This document shows, one piece after another, positions 1 through 9,302 of a stretch of DNA of 47,194 bases. Every line of letters begins with the position of its first letter. The first letter of the stretch is position 1. Below the pieces are notes generated by a model. The model was not told the DNA's origin. It worked only from the letters and a program-made list of their open reading frames with translations, and did not search any database. A program made the position numbers and the translations under genes. Source of the stretch: Arenicella sp. (lineage in GTDB: Bacteria; Pseudomonadota; Gammaproteobacteria; Arenicellales; Arenicellaceae); NCBI GenBank assembly GCA_023301745.1, contig JALZVW010000021.1, positions 1 to 47,194 of the forward strand, in the 5' to 3' direction.

Positions 1-27
1 TTCGCCGCTTTCGCCGCTTTCGCTGCC
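1..27. repeat. 9-bp tandem repeat at window edge
   Basis: The first 27 bases are two exact copies and one degenerate copy of ttcgccgct. On the coding (minus) strand this gives Glu-Ser-Gly repeats in the lipoprotein. The array may continue outside the window. Copy-number change would keep the frame. Confidence 0.6.
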
Positions 28-246
28 GGACGATGGCTTGCTAGGTGGCGCTGGCGGGGTTGGCAGCGAAGGTGCACCGCTGCCGCCGCCACTTGGTGGC
101 GTGGGTAACGATGGAATACTCGGTCCGCTAGGGCCACCGGCACCACCACCGCCTGGGGGGCTAACACAGGCCGTCATTATGGATGCAAGCGCTATCACTA
201 AGCTTAGGCGTTTAAATGGCACTGACAAGTCTGATGACAAGGCCAT
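1..246 (-). CDS. Lipoprotein, C-terminus beyond the window edge
   Basis: Reading leftward from an ATG at 246, 82 codons stay open to base 1, so the gene is partial. The N-terminus is a lipoprotein signal: a basic pair (K12-R13), a hydrophobic stretch at residues 14-23, and a lipobox-like M-T-A-C with the acceptor Cys at 27. What follows is a low-complexity linker rich in Gly, Pro and Ser, in which PSLPTPP occurs twice, then an ESG repeat that runs off the edge. It starts 32 bases after the stop of the TPR/TonB-like gene on the same strand, so the two are probably cotranscribed. The folded domain, if any, is outside the window, so no function can be given. Proteins with this build are usually envelope proteins whose linker spans the periplasm or reaches the surface. 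Confidence 0.7.
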   Translation of the reverse strand, partial: MALSSDLSVPFKRLSLVIALASIMTACVSPPGGGGAGGPSGPSIPSLPTPPSGGGSGAPSLPTPPAPPSKPSSGSESGESGE

Positions 247-278
247 CAAATTCAATCGAGTTTTAATAAAGTCTTGCA

Positions 279-1973
279 CTAGAGAGTCTCCGGTTTGTTA
301 TCGGCTGAGTCCTTAGACGCAACTGGGGCTTTGGGTTTTCGCACCGACACTTCGACTTCATAACGATAATCACTTATTGGAATCAGCTTGCCATTTTCAA
401 TAATAGGCCTGAATTTAATACGTCTGGCAATACGCCTAGCTCGATTGGTCAACGCCGTTGTGGTCTCAACCAATGCATCACGAGACACTTTTCGAACTCG
501 CCCGTCATCGTCAATAGTAATAGTCAATGGAATCAACTCAATCTTACGCGCCGAAACCACCGGCTTACGCACAATCGAAGATGTGAATGCGGGTAGCTTT
601 ACCGGCATGTTAAAGCTTTCAACGATAGGGTGAGTAGCCGGCAAATGCTGCGCACCCGACCATGCTAAATCATAATACCGATTAGCATCGCCAACCCGGC
701 CCGACAACAAATTCAGGTCACCCAAAGCGAGTAAGGCTTGAAGAGTATTAATGAGATCTTGCTCACCTTTGGCCTTGCGCAGATAGGCTAATAAGACACG
801 TTCGCCTCGATATGATGAATTAAATTGTGAGCCTTGGCGAGAACCAAGTCTTGATTGTTGCCTTGAATCCGATCGGTTTAAGCCGCCAAAAGGTTGCTCA
901 CGTGGGCTCGTTCTAAAGGAGCGGTCAATACCAACATCGATGCGGCTTTTTAGATGATGCGACAGAGCAAGTTCACCGTAAGGCAATAAAAGTTCGCTCA
1001 GAGGCCGGTCACCATAGCGGTTAACCGCATAACTGAAATATCGTATTGCTTGATCGAGATGAATAATGCTTAGCTCACTGACAGTCGGGTTATTTAAATA
1101 TAGGTCTAAATACTGATTGCCTAACCGCACGACCATATCAAACGAATACGCATCGTCGAAGTTTGGCTTTCTCTTTTCTAACTTGATGATTTGACGTAAC
1201 TGCTGCTCAGTTTCTTCTATATTGCCTAATGCGTAATTCATTTCGAATAATTCACGCAGAATCGGGCGTTGTTCAATGCTATTTACGCCATTATTAATTT
1301 TAGCGATGTGCAAGGCTTGAATAAGCATTTTTCGAGCTTCGTCGACTCGACCTGATTGCATCAGGCTTCGCCCATAAGACAAAAAAGACTCGCCTAATTG
1401 TTCGCTAAACGCTTCTTCGGTTTCTTTTAGGCTTTGAATTTCTTGAAACTGACGCTCAATACTCTCGCGTAACTCTGGGCTCAAAATTGCGGTCGGGCGA
1501 ACATCAATAATCGGCACATCAATCGGCTCGGCGCCGACACTTATAAAATAAAGATCAAGCCCACCTATGTTCTCTACAGGCGCCTCGGCAAGCTCGCTGA
1601 TATCTATTCGCTTGTCTTTTTCGGGCGCCGCCGCTATCACAGAAGCGTCTTTGTCTTCGAGCGCGTTAGTCTCGCTGGCCTCAGCTGTCGTGTCTAAGGT
1701 TACCGGCTCTGCGCCACTGGTAAGTTCAGATACATCATTTTCATTAACGGCCGGTTTAGGTACATCATTTGTGGTCAACGCCCAACCACTCTTTTCATCG
1801 AGCGCTTTTTGGGTACCATTGTTCTCAACAGCGTTTGCATTACCCGCATTGCTTTGGGCATATGAGTTTGCCATTGAGAGCAACAACAACGAGGTAAAGA
1901 GCAAGCTCGCAGGCCTACCCTTGAATCCGAAGACATGTGCGTAACGAGTCGATCTATTAATACTTAGTGTCAT
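279..1973 (-). CDS. Exported TPR protein with TonB-like C-terminal domain
   Basis: A 564-residue protein. Residues 1-39 look like a signal peptide: hydrophobic core around 22-34 and an Ala-x-Ala type site before Q40. Residues about 40-165 are acidic low-complexity sequence. Residues about 170-440 are helical with TPR-like spacing (for example SLMQSGRVDEARKMLIQAL, and ALLALGDLNLLSGRVGDANR). The last 100 residues match the TonB C-terminal pattern: a strand with ITIDDDGRV, then RARRIARRIKFRP and a final GKLI strand. Canonical TonB keeps an uncleaved N-terminal anchor for ExbB/ExbD; here the signal looks cleavable, and no exbB or exbD is visible nearby. It may be a periplasmic partner of outer-membrane proteins rather than a true energy transducer. 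The domain call is by pattern only. Confidence 0.75.
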   Translation of the reverse strand: MTLSINRSTRYAHVFGFKGRPASLLFTSLLLLSMANSYAQSNAGNANAVENNGTQKALDEKSGWALTTNDVPKPAVNENDVSELTSGAEPVTLDTTAEASETNALEDKDASVIAAAPEKDKRIDISELAEAPVENIGGLDLYFISVGAEPIDVPIIDVRPTAILSPELRESIERQFQEIQSLKETEEAFSEQLGESFLSYGRSLMQSGRVDEARKMLIQALHIAKINNGVNSIEQRPILRELFEMNYALGNIEETEQQLRQIIKLEKRKPNFDDAYSFDMVVRLGNQYLDLYLNNPTVSELSIIHLDQAIRYFSYAVNRYGDRPLSELLLPYGELALSHHLKSRIDVGIDRSFRTSPREQPFGGLNRSDSRQQSRLGSRQGSQFNSSYRGERVLLAYLRKAKGEQDLINTLQALLALGDLNLLSGRVGDANRYYDLAWSGAQHLPATHPIVESFNMPVKLPAFTSSIVRKPVVSARKIELIPLTITIDDDGRVRKVSRDALVETTTALTNRARRIARRIKFRPIIENGKLIPISDYRYEVEVSVRKPKAPVASKDSADNKPETL

Positions 1974-2207
1974 TAATGAGCCAGCCTTTTCAAATGATGT
2001 TCCTCTAACCTTAGTACTGACCGTGCCACCTTAAGTTTCAGCATTACAAAAAATTAACCTCATTGCGGATTAATTCTCTTAGGACCTGAAGAAATAACGG
2101 TTTAAACCACGATTTTGAGCGATAACAACATCGTACCATGTTAGGCGATATCTATCTTTTTGCTAGGAATGTGAACTTTTTACTAGGTACTTGAAAACTA
2201 AGGAGTG

Positions 2208-3248
2208 CTAATAGACTCTAGGCTCGATTTCCAATACAACGTCATAAGTTGATTTAACATCAGCTTGAATCGCCGCGGCCATTTTTAAAATTGAGTTGCC
2301 ACTCTTAAAGTTAGGATTCACAATCACTAATGCTTGATCACGATGCACATAGACCGCATCCACTGATTTGTCTTTCCAGCCACATTGCTCGATCAACCAC
2401 GCGGCGGCGAGTTTAGCGCTACCGCCGTCGAGCGGAAAAGCAACGATCGAGGGAAACAATGCTGTCAATTGACGATGTTTATCTTGGTCGACAACCGGAT
2501 TTTTAAAAAAACTACCCGCGTTTGGGATGTCGTCGGGCATTGGAAGCTTTGACGCCCTTATCTGGCATACGGCATTATAAACATCGATCGGGCAGGCTGA
2601 GGCGGTCAGATTTGCAGCCAAGGCAGGATATGTCAGGGTAAGTTGCGCTGTTTTTAGTAAGCGAAACACCACTGAGGTAATAACGTATTTAGCCGACAAA
2701 GCGTGCTTGAAAATACTGTCTCGATATGCGAACTGACAGTCGGAATTACTTAAGATTCTTACTTGACCCGATTCAATGTCTAAGACATGAACCGCTTCAA
2801 TAGAGTCTTTAACCTCGACACCGTAGGCTCCGATATTTTGAATTGGTGCGGCGCCTACCAAGCCGGGGATAAGCGCTAGGTTTTCAAGGCCAAACCAAGC
2901 TCGCTCTAATGCATAACCAACAAAGTCATGCCAATTCTCACCAGCGGCGACATCGACGACAACTGACTCAGAATTCTCGCTTACTAGTTCAATTCCGGTT
3001 AGGCGGTTTAGAACAACCATGCCGTCATAGTCACCCGATAAGACAATGTTACTCCCTTCTCCCAACACCAGTACTGATAATCCATTACTTTTGGCAAAAT
3101 CAAGGCTGCCGAGCAACTGCGGCACGGAGCTACATCGACTAAAATAGGCGGCCTTAGCTGGCACAGCCAAACTGTTGTGCGCCTGTAATGACACATCAGT
3201 TTGAATCAGCACTTCGTTATTGGAAGTGATTTCGCCTATTTTTTGCAC
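2208..3248 (-). CDS. murB: UDP-N-acetylenolpyruvoylglucosamine reductase
   Basis: MurB reduces the enolpyruvyl ether of UDP-GlcNAc with NADPH to give UDP-MurNAc, the second committed step of peptidoglycan synthesis in the cytoplasm. It has 346 residues, close to the E. coli enzyme. The FAD-binding parts are GEGSN at 63-67 and IPGLVGAAPIQNIGAYG at 127-143. The expected catalytic residues are present: Y175 and R176 in YRDS, S246 in GSFFKNP, and a Glu near the C-terminus (E340). The shape is that of type I MurB. The start is GTG at 3248, with AAGAG about seven bases upstream. The gene lies 82 bases after aspS on the same strand; the 234-base gap after it suggests the TPR gene has its own promoter. 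Confidence 0.96.
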   Translation of the reverse strand: MQKIGEITSNNEVLIQTDVSLQAHNSLAVPAKAAYFSRCSSVPQLLGSLDFAKSNGLSVLVLGEGSNIVLSGDYDGMVVLNRLTGIELVSENSESVVVDVAAGENWHDFVGYALERAWFGLENLALIPGLVGAAPIQNIGAYGVEVKDSIEAVHVLDIESGQVRILSNSDCQFAYRDSIFKHALSAKYVITSVVFRLLKTAQLTLTYPALAANLTASACPIDVYNAVCQIRASKLPMPDDIPNAGSFFKNPVVDQDKHRQLTALFPSIVAFPLDGGSAKLAAAWLIEQCGWKDKSVDAVYVHRDQALVIVNPNFKSGNSILKMAAAIQADVKSTYDVVLEIEPRVY

Positions 3249-3330
3249 TCACTCTTGCCTGTTTTGTCCTAATTTACGAAGCATGCTTATGCTAAACACC
3301 GCCGTTCCAAACAGCCCCTTAACTAGCTTA

Positions 3331-5148
3331 CTATTGGCCTTGTTCTTCTTCCGCTTGCTTTGCCGCCTGAGCTGCAGGGCTTAAGCGGATATGCAAGTCA
3401 CGTAATTGCGTCTTATCAACATCACTGGGTGCTTGAGTTAGTAAGCATGAAGCTTTCTGCGTTTTTGGAAACGCAATCACATCACGAATAGAATCAACTT
3501 CAGACATCATCGCAACAATACGATCAATACCGAACGCAATACCACCGTGCGGCGGAGCGCCAAATCGAAGCGCGTCTAGCAAGAAGCCAAATTTTTCTTC
3601 AGCTTCATTGTCGTCGATGCCTAGTGCGGTGAACGCTTGCTTTTGTACTTCGGTTTGGTGAATACGAATTGAACCACCACCAAGCTCAGTACCATTAAGT
3701 ACCATGTCATAAGCACGCGACAAGACATTCCCTGGATTGGTCACCAATTCTTCTATTTGATCTAACTTGGGCGCCGTAAACGGGTGATGCAACGAGGTCC
3801 AGTGGCCACTTTCTTCGTCTTTTTCGAACATTGGAAAATCGACCACCCACATTGGCGACCACTTAGCTTCGATCATGTCTAAGTCAGTGCCGACCTTAAC
3901 CCGCAATGCTGCGAGCGAGTCATTAACCACCTTAGCGCGGTCGGCGCCAAAGAAGACTAAGTCACCATCTTCAGCTCCAATGCGAGTCATTACTTGGGCA
4001 AGCACATCAGCAGGCAAGTTTTTAACGATTGGCGATTGTAAGCCTTCGTTGCCAGCCGACAAATCGTTAACCTTAATGTAGGCTAAGCCACGAGCACCGT
4101 AGTTGCCGACAAACTCAGTGTATAGATCGATTTGCTTACGACTCAACTTCGACGCACCGCCTGGAATACGCAATGCGGCGATACGACCATCATCCGAATT
4201 AGCAGGAACTGAAAACACCTTAAAATCGACACCTTTCATCAAATCAGTAACCGACACTAATTTCAACGGAATACGTAAGTCCGGACGATCGATACCATAC
4301 TCTTCGATTGAATCAGCATAAGTCATACGCGGAAATTCGGCCGGCAGGTCGACATCTAACTTGGCTTTAAATAAGCCACGAATCATCCCCTCCATCATGT
4401 TCATGATTTCTTCTTCATTCATAAACGAGGTTTCGACGTCAAGCTGAGTAAATTCAGGCTGACGGTCTGCGCGCAAGTCTTCGTCGCGGAAACAGCGCGC
4501 TATTTGATAATAACGCTCGAAACCAGCCACCATTAACAATTGCTTAAACAACTGAGGCGACTGCGGCAGAGCGAAAAAATCACCGGCATGAACACGGCTT
4601 GGCACCAAATAGTCACGCGCACCCTCTGGCGTTGATTTGGTTAAGATCGGTGTCTCAATATCACAAAAGCTTTCGGCTTCTAGAAAATCACGAAAGTACT
4701 TAGTCACACCGCTGCGCAAACGAAAAATCTTTTGCATTTTATCGCGACGCAAGTCGAGGTAGCGATACTTCAAGCGAACCGCTTCACTCATGTCATCGTC
4801 GTCTAACTGAAATGGAATCGGATCTGAGCGATTAAGTACTTGAATTTCAGTCGCATACACTTCTACCATACCCGTCGGCAGGTCGGCATTAGTGGTTCCC
4901 TCAGGGCGGGCGCGAACTTTGGCCGTGACTTGCAATACATGCTCATTGCGAACCGTATCGGCAATTGCAAACGCCTCAACGGCATCAGGGTCAACCACCA
5001 CTTGGAGTAACGCAGACGCATCACGTAAGTCGATAAAAATCACACCGCCATGGTCTCGGCGGCGCTGCGCCCAACCGGCAACGGTAATAACTTGATCAAT
5101 TAGGCTTTCATTAATTTCGCCACAATTATGACTACGTAGTGCTTTCAT
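3331..5148 (-). CDS. aspS: Aspartyl-tRNA synthetase, bacterial type
   Basis: Class II synthetase that charges tRNA-Asp. At 605 residues it has the bacterial layout: an N-terminal OB-fold anticodon domain (about 1-110), the catalytic core, and an inserted GAD domain in the middle. Motif 2 reads [19 protein letters not shown] and motif 3 contains [13 protein letters not shown]; the ATP-site GGGSIRIH is also present. The C-terminus ends in a short Gln/Glu-rich tail. Upstream on the same strand are DUF502 (88 bases) and the FmdB protein, a neighbourhood common in Gammaproteobacteria. Whether it is discriminating (Asp only) or also charges tRNA-Asn cannot be settled here, since neither asnS nor gatCAB is in view. 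Confidence 0.97.
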   Translation of the reverse strand: MKALRSHNCGEINESLIDQVITVAGWAQRRRDHGGVIFIDLRDASALLQVVVDPDAVEAFAIADTVRNEHVLQVTAKVRARPEGTTNADLPTGMVEVYATEIQVLNRSDPIPFQLDDDDMSEAVRLKYRYLDLRRDKMQKIFRLRSGVTKYFRDFLEAESFCDIETPILTKSTPEGARDYLVPSRVHAGDFFALPQSPQLFKQLLMVAGFERYYQIARCFRDEDLRADRQPEFTQLDVETSFMNEEEIMNMMEGMIRGLFKAKLDVDLPAEFPRMTYADSIEEYGIDRPDLRIPLKLVSVTDLMKGVDFKVFSVPANSDDGRIAALRIPGGASKLSRKQIDLYTEFVGNYGARGLAYIKVNDLSAGNEGLQSPIVKNLPADVLAQVMTRIGAEDGDLVFFGADRAKVVNDSLAALRVKVGTDLDMIEAKWSPMWVVDFPMFEKDEESGHWTSLHHPFTAPKLDQIEELVTNPGNVLSRAYDMVLNGTELGGGSIRIHQTEVQKQAFTALGIDDNEAEEKFGFLLDALRFGAPPHGGIAFGIDRIVAMMSEVDSIRDVIAFPKTQKASCLLTQAPSDVDKTQLRDLHIRLSPAAQAAKQAEEEQGQ

Positions 5149-5236
5149 TTTTTTCTCTTAATGCGATTGCTTTTATGGGCAAATTTAATGCCACTTAAAC
5201 TACTGATTTTAGCTTTCTAAGTCAGTAAGTAGGGTA

Positions 5237-5923
5237 CTATTTCTTTTCAGACTTAGCCTTTTGCTTTGCCTGAGCTTGTTTTTTCTTGTTCAGTTCATCC
5301 GCCATTTTCTTAGCCTCTTCAGGGTCATCTAGGGGATTAATAACGCCCGCAGATAAAATCATTTTCAGACCAATTTCGACCGGAACATCCAGCCGCTTGA
5401 CGTCAGTTCTGGGCACCATTATATAAACCCCAGAAGTGGGGTTAGGCGTGGTTGGTACATAGATATTGATCAGGTCTTGACCCGCTACTTCTTGAAATTT
5501 TTTCGGTGTATCGCCGGTTACGAACGCCAATACCCATATACCTTTACGCGGATATTCAACCAAAACCATTTCGCGAAACGATTGGCTGGCATCGGAAAAT
5601 AAACTCGCCGTAATCTGCTTCACCGCACCATAGACTGTACGAACCAAGGGAATTCGTGATAACAGAGATTCCCAAATACTAACGATTCTGCGGCCAAAGA
5701 AATTAGCAACAACCAACCCTGTGACTAACACTAGCAACAACGTCAGAATCACGCCTAGACCTGGAATTTTAAAACCAATTAAATTTTCAGGGCGAACAGC
5801 GGGCGGCAGCAGCAATAAACTTCGATCAATAAGTCTGATCGAAAACGACAATACAACATAGGTCGCCACTAAAGGTAACCAGACTAATAGACCCGCTACA
5901 AAATATCGTCTTAAACGCGCCAT
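5237..5923 (-). CDS. DUF502 family inner-membrane protein
   Basis: A 228-residue membrane protein of the DUF502 family, whose biochemical role is not established. Two hydrophobic segments are seen, at about 8-30 and 52-77, followed by the family's characteristic region with IPLVRTVYGAVKQI and a soluble part containing VFVTGDTP-like sequence (AFVTGDTP) and TPNPTSGVY. The last 30 residues are Lys/Ala-rich and probably cytoplasmic. It begins 9 bases after the stop of the FmdB gene and sits 88 bases before aspS, so the three are likely one transcript. This order (zinc ribbon, DUF502, aspS) is widely conserved. Confidence 0.85.
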   Translation of the reverse strand: MARLRRYFVAGLLVWLPLVATYVVLSFSIRLIDRSLLLLPPAVRPENLIGFKIPGLGVILTLLLVLVTGLVVANFFGRRIVSIWESLLSRIPLVRTVYGAVKQITASLFSDASQSFREMVLVEYPRKGIWVLAFVTGDTPKKFQEVAGQDLINIYVPTTPNPTSGVYIMVPRTDVKRLDVPVEIGLKMILSAGVINPLDDPEEAKKMADELNKKKQAQAKQKAKSEKK

Positions 5924-5932
5924 TGATATGAC

Positions 5933-6196
5933 CTAATCCGCTGAAACGGTGGATTTCGAGTCAGCCACAGGTGTTGATTTTGCTGCCGGTGTTGACTCAA
6001 CTGGTTTTTTACCTGAATTTTTGAAGTCAGTCTCGTACCAGCCAGTGCCTTTTAACTTAAAAGCCGCGGCGGTTAGCTGTTTCTTCAGAGCCGGTGCTTG
6101 GCACTTTGGGCAATCCACTAACTTAGGATCGCTCATCTTTTGCAACGCCTCTAAGGCATGGCCGCAATCGGTACATTGATATTGATAAATAGGCAT
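5933..6196 (-). CDS. FmdB family zinc ribbon protein
   Basis: A small 87-residue protein starting MPIYQYQC. It has the FmdB/CxxC regulatory-protein layout with two Cys pairs, C8/C11 and C29/C32, which would bind one zinc ion. After residue 40 there is a conserved FKLKGTGWYETDF segment and then a Ser/Thr/Lys tail of low complexity. The family is named for a putative regulator of formamidase, but in bacteria of this kind no role is demonstrated. It is the first gene of the probable FmdB-DUF502-aspS unit. A promoter is likely in the 129-base gap upstream. Confidence 0.85.
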   Translation of the reverse strand: MPIYQYQCTDCGHALEALQKMSDPKLVDCPKCQAPALKKQLTAAAFKLKGTGWYETDFKNSGKKPVESTPAAKSTPVADSKSTVSAD

Positions 6197-6242
6197 TTTC
6201 TTAAAATTTCTTCGAAAATTGTTATACGTTAAATATTAACTA

Positions 6243-6262
6243 AAGCGGCAAACGCCGCCTTA
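6243..6262 (-). terminator. Possible weak terminator after pmbA
   Basis: On the minus strand GCGGC-GTTT-GCCGC forms a 5-bp stem with a 4-base loop, followed by TTTAGTTAA. The stem is short and the T-run is interrupted, so this is only a candidate for the end of the pmbA transcript. Confidence 0.3.
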
Positions 6263-6325
6263 AACGAGACATTCCCCATATATTTAGACGTGCTTAAGCG
6301 TTAAAAACAGCGCGGCATTATACCG

Positions 6326-7648
6326 CTAACTGCCGGCAATCGTCATATTATCAATGACGATTGATCCACATTCTGTACTTCCACGATTATCGTAGTCGTT
6401 ACCAATTGAGACAATATTGCGGTACATGTCTAGTAAATTGCCAGCGACAGTAATTTCTTCAACAGGGTATTGGATTTCACCATTTTCTATCCAGAAGCCG
6501 GCGGCCCCGCGAGAGTAGTCACCCGTAACCATATTAATGCCAGACCCGATTAGCTCAGTAACCAATAAACCAGTGCCCATTTCTTGCAGCAGCTGCTGCG
6601 TTGTTTGCCCGGTATTAGTCACGCTCAGGTTACGCACTCCGCCCGAATTTGCGGTGGACTCAAGCCCAAGCTTGCGCGCTGTATAAGAGCCTAAAACGTA
6701 GCTCTCTAAGCGGCCAGCCTCGACAATCGCTCGATACTCGGGCGTTGCCAGCCCTTCGTTATCATGCCAAGCACTGCTTGATGCTCCAGGCTTGTGAGGG
6801 TTCTCGGCAATCGTCATAAAGCTCGGCAACACTTCTTCACCAACTTTATCCAGCATAAAGCTGGCTTTCTTATAAATGGACCCGCCTTTAATCGCACCAA
6901 TTAAATGGCTGATTAAACTCTTAGCCATTGCTGAATCGTACATCACTGTAGCTTCGCATGACGCGATTTGGCGCGCGCCTAAACGCGCGACGGTCCTTCG
7001 TGCCGCGACTTGGCCAATCTCTTCAGCCGAGTCAAGATTAGACGCGTTGCGATTACTGTCATACCAGTAATCGCGTTGCATGCCTCCATCATCGGAGCCG
7101 ATGACAGAGCACGATATACTGTGCTGACTGCCTAAACTCTCACTTAAAAAGCCGTGAGAATTAGCGTAGACGGCAGAGCCAGAATAAGAGTTAACCGATG
7201 CGCCTTCTGAGTTTGTAATGAGGTCGCTAGACTCAAGCGCTGCTTGCTCGCAACGCATCGCGATATCGAGCATCTGAGCCTCATCAGCGTTCCACGCGTG
7301 GTGCAAATCTAAGTCTAACTTTGACGACGCCATTCGACCCGCATCGCCCAAACCAAAACATTCATCAGCACCGGTATAACGGGCAATCGAAATAGCCGCG
7401 TCAACGGTACTGCGAATGCCTTGCTCACTCATATCAGCGCTACTCGCCGAACCGGTTTTATGGTCTTTATAAACACTGATTACAAATTGCGCATCGTTAT
7501 GCTTTTCAACCGTTTCAAGCTCTTGCTGGCGGGCCCCAACCGAGACGCCAGTTCCTTGGTGAAGCGACACCTCAGATTGATCGATGCCTTGTTTTTTAGC
7601 GTAGTCGATCGCAAATTCAGCGGCGTTTGCTAGGTTTAATTCACTCAT
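6326..7648 (-). CDS. pmbA: Metalloprotease subunit TldE/PmbA
   Basis: PmbA (TldE) pairs with TldD in a heteromeric protease that trims unfolded peptides; in E. coli it matures microcin B17 and degrades the CcdA antitoxin. The 440-residue protein has the family's N-terminal region ([20 protein letters not shown]) and the C-terminal parts NSGGVRNL and [15 protein letters not shown]. As expected for PmbA, no HExxxH zinc motif is seen; TldD supplies that. Its ATG overlaps the tldD stop in an ATGA, which suggests translational coupling and balanced amounts of the two subunits. In E. coli the two genes are at separate loci. No ribosomal-peptide precursor is seen nearby. Confidence 0.95.
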   Translation of the reverse strand: MSELNLANAAEFAIDYAKKQGIDQSEVSLHQGTGVSVGARQQELETVEKHNDAQFVISVYKDHKTGSASSADMSEQGIRSTVDAAISIARYTGADECFGLGDAGRMASSKLDLDLHHAWNADEAQMLDIAMRCEQAALESSDLITNSEGASVNSYSGSAVYANSHGFLSESLGSQHSISCSVIGSDDGGMQRDYWYDSNRNASNLDSAEEIGQVAARRTVARLGARQIASCEATVMYDSAMAKSLISHLIGAIKGGSIYKKASFMLDKVGEEVLPSFMTIAENPHKPGASSSAWHDNEGLATPEYRAIVEAGRLESYVLGSYTARKLGLESTANSGGVRNLSVTNTGQTTQQLLQEMGTGLLVTELIGSGINMVTGDYSRGAAGFWIENGEIQYPVEEITVAGNLLDMYRNIVSIGNDYDNRGSTECGSIVIDNMTIAGS

Positions 7649-9093
7649 AGCTGCACCCCGCCTACTGTCAACGCGTCCATTTTTAGGGTTGGCTGGCCAA
7701 CGCCAACCGGAACACTTTGGCCATCTTTACCACACACACCGACACCCGAATCTAGACTCAGGTCGTTGCCGACCATACTAATAGTCTGCATTGCGTCTGG
7801 GCCATTGCCAATCAGGGTGGCCCCTTTAACCGGCGCGGTTATCTTACCGTCTTCAATTAAGTACGCTTCGCTTGATGAGAAAACGAACTTACCAGAAGTG
7901 ATATCAACTTGGCCGCCGCCAAAGTTAACCGCGTACAAGCCTTTCTTTACGCTCTTAATAATGTCTTGAGGATCGTGTTCTCCAGCGTGCATATAGGTAT
8001 TTGTCATGCGCGGCATCGGCAGGTGTGCGAATGATTCACGCCGACCGTTGCCGGTAACATCCATACCCATCAAGCGAGCATTATGTTCATCTTGCATATA
8101 GCTCTTGAGAATTCCGTTTTCGATCAAAACCGTATTTTTGGTTTGATTGCCCTCATCATCAACGTTCAATGAACCACGACGGTCGGCAAGCGTGCCGTCA
8201 TCGACTACCGTGCAAAACTCGCTCGCGACTTTCTCGCCGATTCGCCCAGAAAATGCAGAAGTACCTTTACGATTAAAGTCACCTTCTAAGCCATGCCCCA
8301 CCGCTTCATGCAATAAAATTCCGGGCCAGCCATTACCCAACACCACTTCCATCGTGCCTGCGGGCGAATCAACCGCCTCGAGACTAACCAGAGCTTGGCG
8401 CACCGCTTCGTGAGCATAGTGCTCGATCATCGAGGTATCGAAATAATCGAACCCTAAGCGGCCGCCGCCGCCCATTGACCCGCGCTCTCGCTTACCATTT
8501 TGCTCGACAATAACGGAGATATTCAAACGCACCAATGGACGCACATCTGGGATTTGACGACCATCGCTGGTGACAATTAAAACAACCTCATAAACCCCCG
8601 ACAAACTGGCCATAACCTCTTTGACTCTCGGGTCATGATCACGCGCAGCTCGATCTGCTTGCTCTAAGATAGCCACTTTACTAGCATCATCTAAGGCCGC
8701 AACCGGGTCTAATTGTGAATACAAAGGCTTAATGGCTTGTGGCCGCCACAGCTTATTTGACTGAACATTCTGACCCTGTCGACCTATCGCCGAAACCACG
8801 TCAGCGGCCGCCAAAATAGAGGCCGCATTGAGATCTTCACTGTAAGCGAATGCGGTTTTCTCGCCCACGACCGAACGCAATCCAACGCCTTGGTCAATAT
8901 TGAAACTACCAGTTTTAACTTGGCCTTCATCAAGCGACCAGCTTTCATGTTTGGAGTACTGAAAATACAAATCAGCAAAATCACTACCATCAACATTGGT
9001 AAGTTTCTGCATAAGCTGATTCAAATGCCCATCGGACAAGCCAGTGGGCTCGAGCAAGGTTGCTTGCGCGATCGATAAATGTTCTTGGTTCAT
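7645..9093 (-). CDS. tldD: Metalloprotease subunit TldD
   Basis: Catalytic partner of PmbA. The zinc motif HEAVGH is at residues 262-267. Conserved parts around it include [12 protein letters not shown] near the N-terminus, [10 protein letters not shown], and MPRMTNTYM further on. I chose the ATG at 9093, giving 482 residues, one more than E. coli TldD; an in-frame GTG at 9144 would add 17 residues with no family resemblance. Neither start has a strong ribosome site. The gene follows yhdP after about 210 bases, so an internal promoter is possible. The order yhdP-tldD is conserved in enterobacteria. It overlaps pmbA by four bases. Confidence 0.95.
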   Translation of the reverse strand: MNQEHLSIAQATLLEPTGLSDGHLNQLMQKLTNVDGSDFADLYFQYSKHESWSLDEGQVKTGSFNIDQGVGLRSVVGEKTAFAYSEDLNAASILAAADVVSAIGRQGQNVQSNKLWRPQAIKPLYSQLDPVAALDDASKVAILEQADRAARDHDPRVKEVMASLSGVYEVVLIVTSDGRQIPDVRPLVRLNISVIVEQNGKRERGSMGGGGRLGFDYFDTSMIEHYAHEAVRQALVSLEAVDSPAGTMEVVLGNGWPGILLHEAVGHGLEGDFNRKGTSAFSGRIGEKVASEFCTVVDDGTLADRRGSLNVDDEGNQTKNTVLIENGILKSYMQDEHNARLMGMDVTGNGRRESFAHLPMPRMTNTYMHAGEHDPQDIIKSVKKGLYAVNFGGGQVDITSGKFVFSSSEAYLIEDGKITAPVKGATLIGNGPDAMQTISMVGNDLSLDSGVGVCGKDGQSVPVGVGQPTLKMDALTVGGVQL

Positions 9094-9302
9094 ATTTTCA
9101 AAGGTCCAGATTGGCGCTTTTACAAAGCGTATAGAACCTGACACAACATCAGGCTCAGGAATATTTCTGCCACTTACTTATCGCCATTGCGACTCGGCGG
9201 CGATAAACAATGCATTTTAATTAAAACGAGCAAGCCATCAATAGTAGCAAAAATCGGCTAAAAATAGATCAGCTCAGGTATAGAAACTTGGCTGCCTTGC
9301 GC

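Noticed and set aside
38-316. Plus-strand frame rich in Gly and Pro
   Set aside because: It is the antisense of the lipoprotein linker; the minus-strand reading has a lipobox and fits the neighbouring gene, the plus one has no recognisable signal.
3279-3288. AAGCATGCTT palindrome between aspS and murB
   Set aside because: Single short palindrome with no T-run and no repeat elsewhere in the window.
9215-9226. Perfect palindrome TTTTAATTAAAA upstream of tldD
   Set aside because: Pure A/T palindromes of this size are common by chance and no promoter fits around it.
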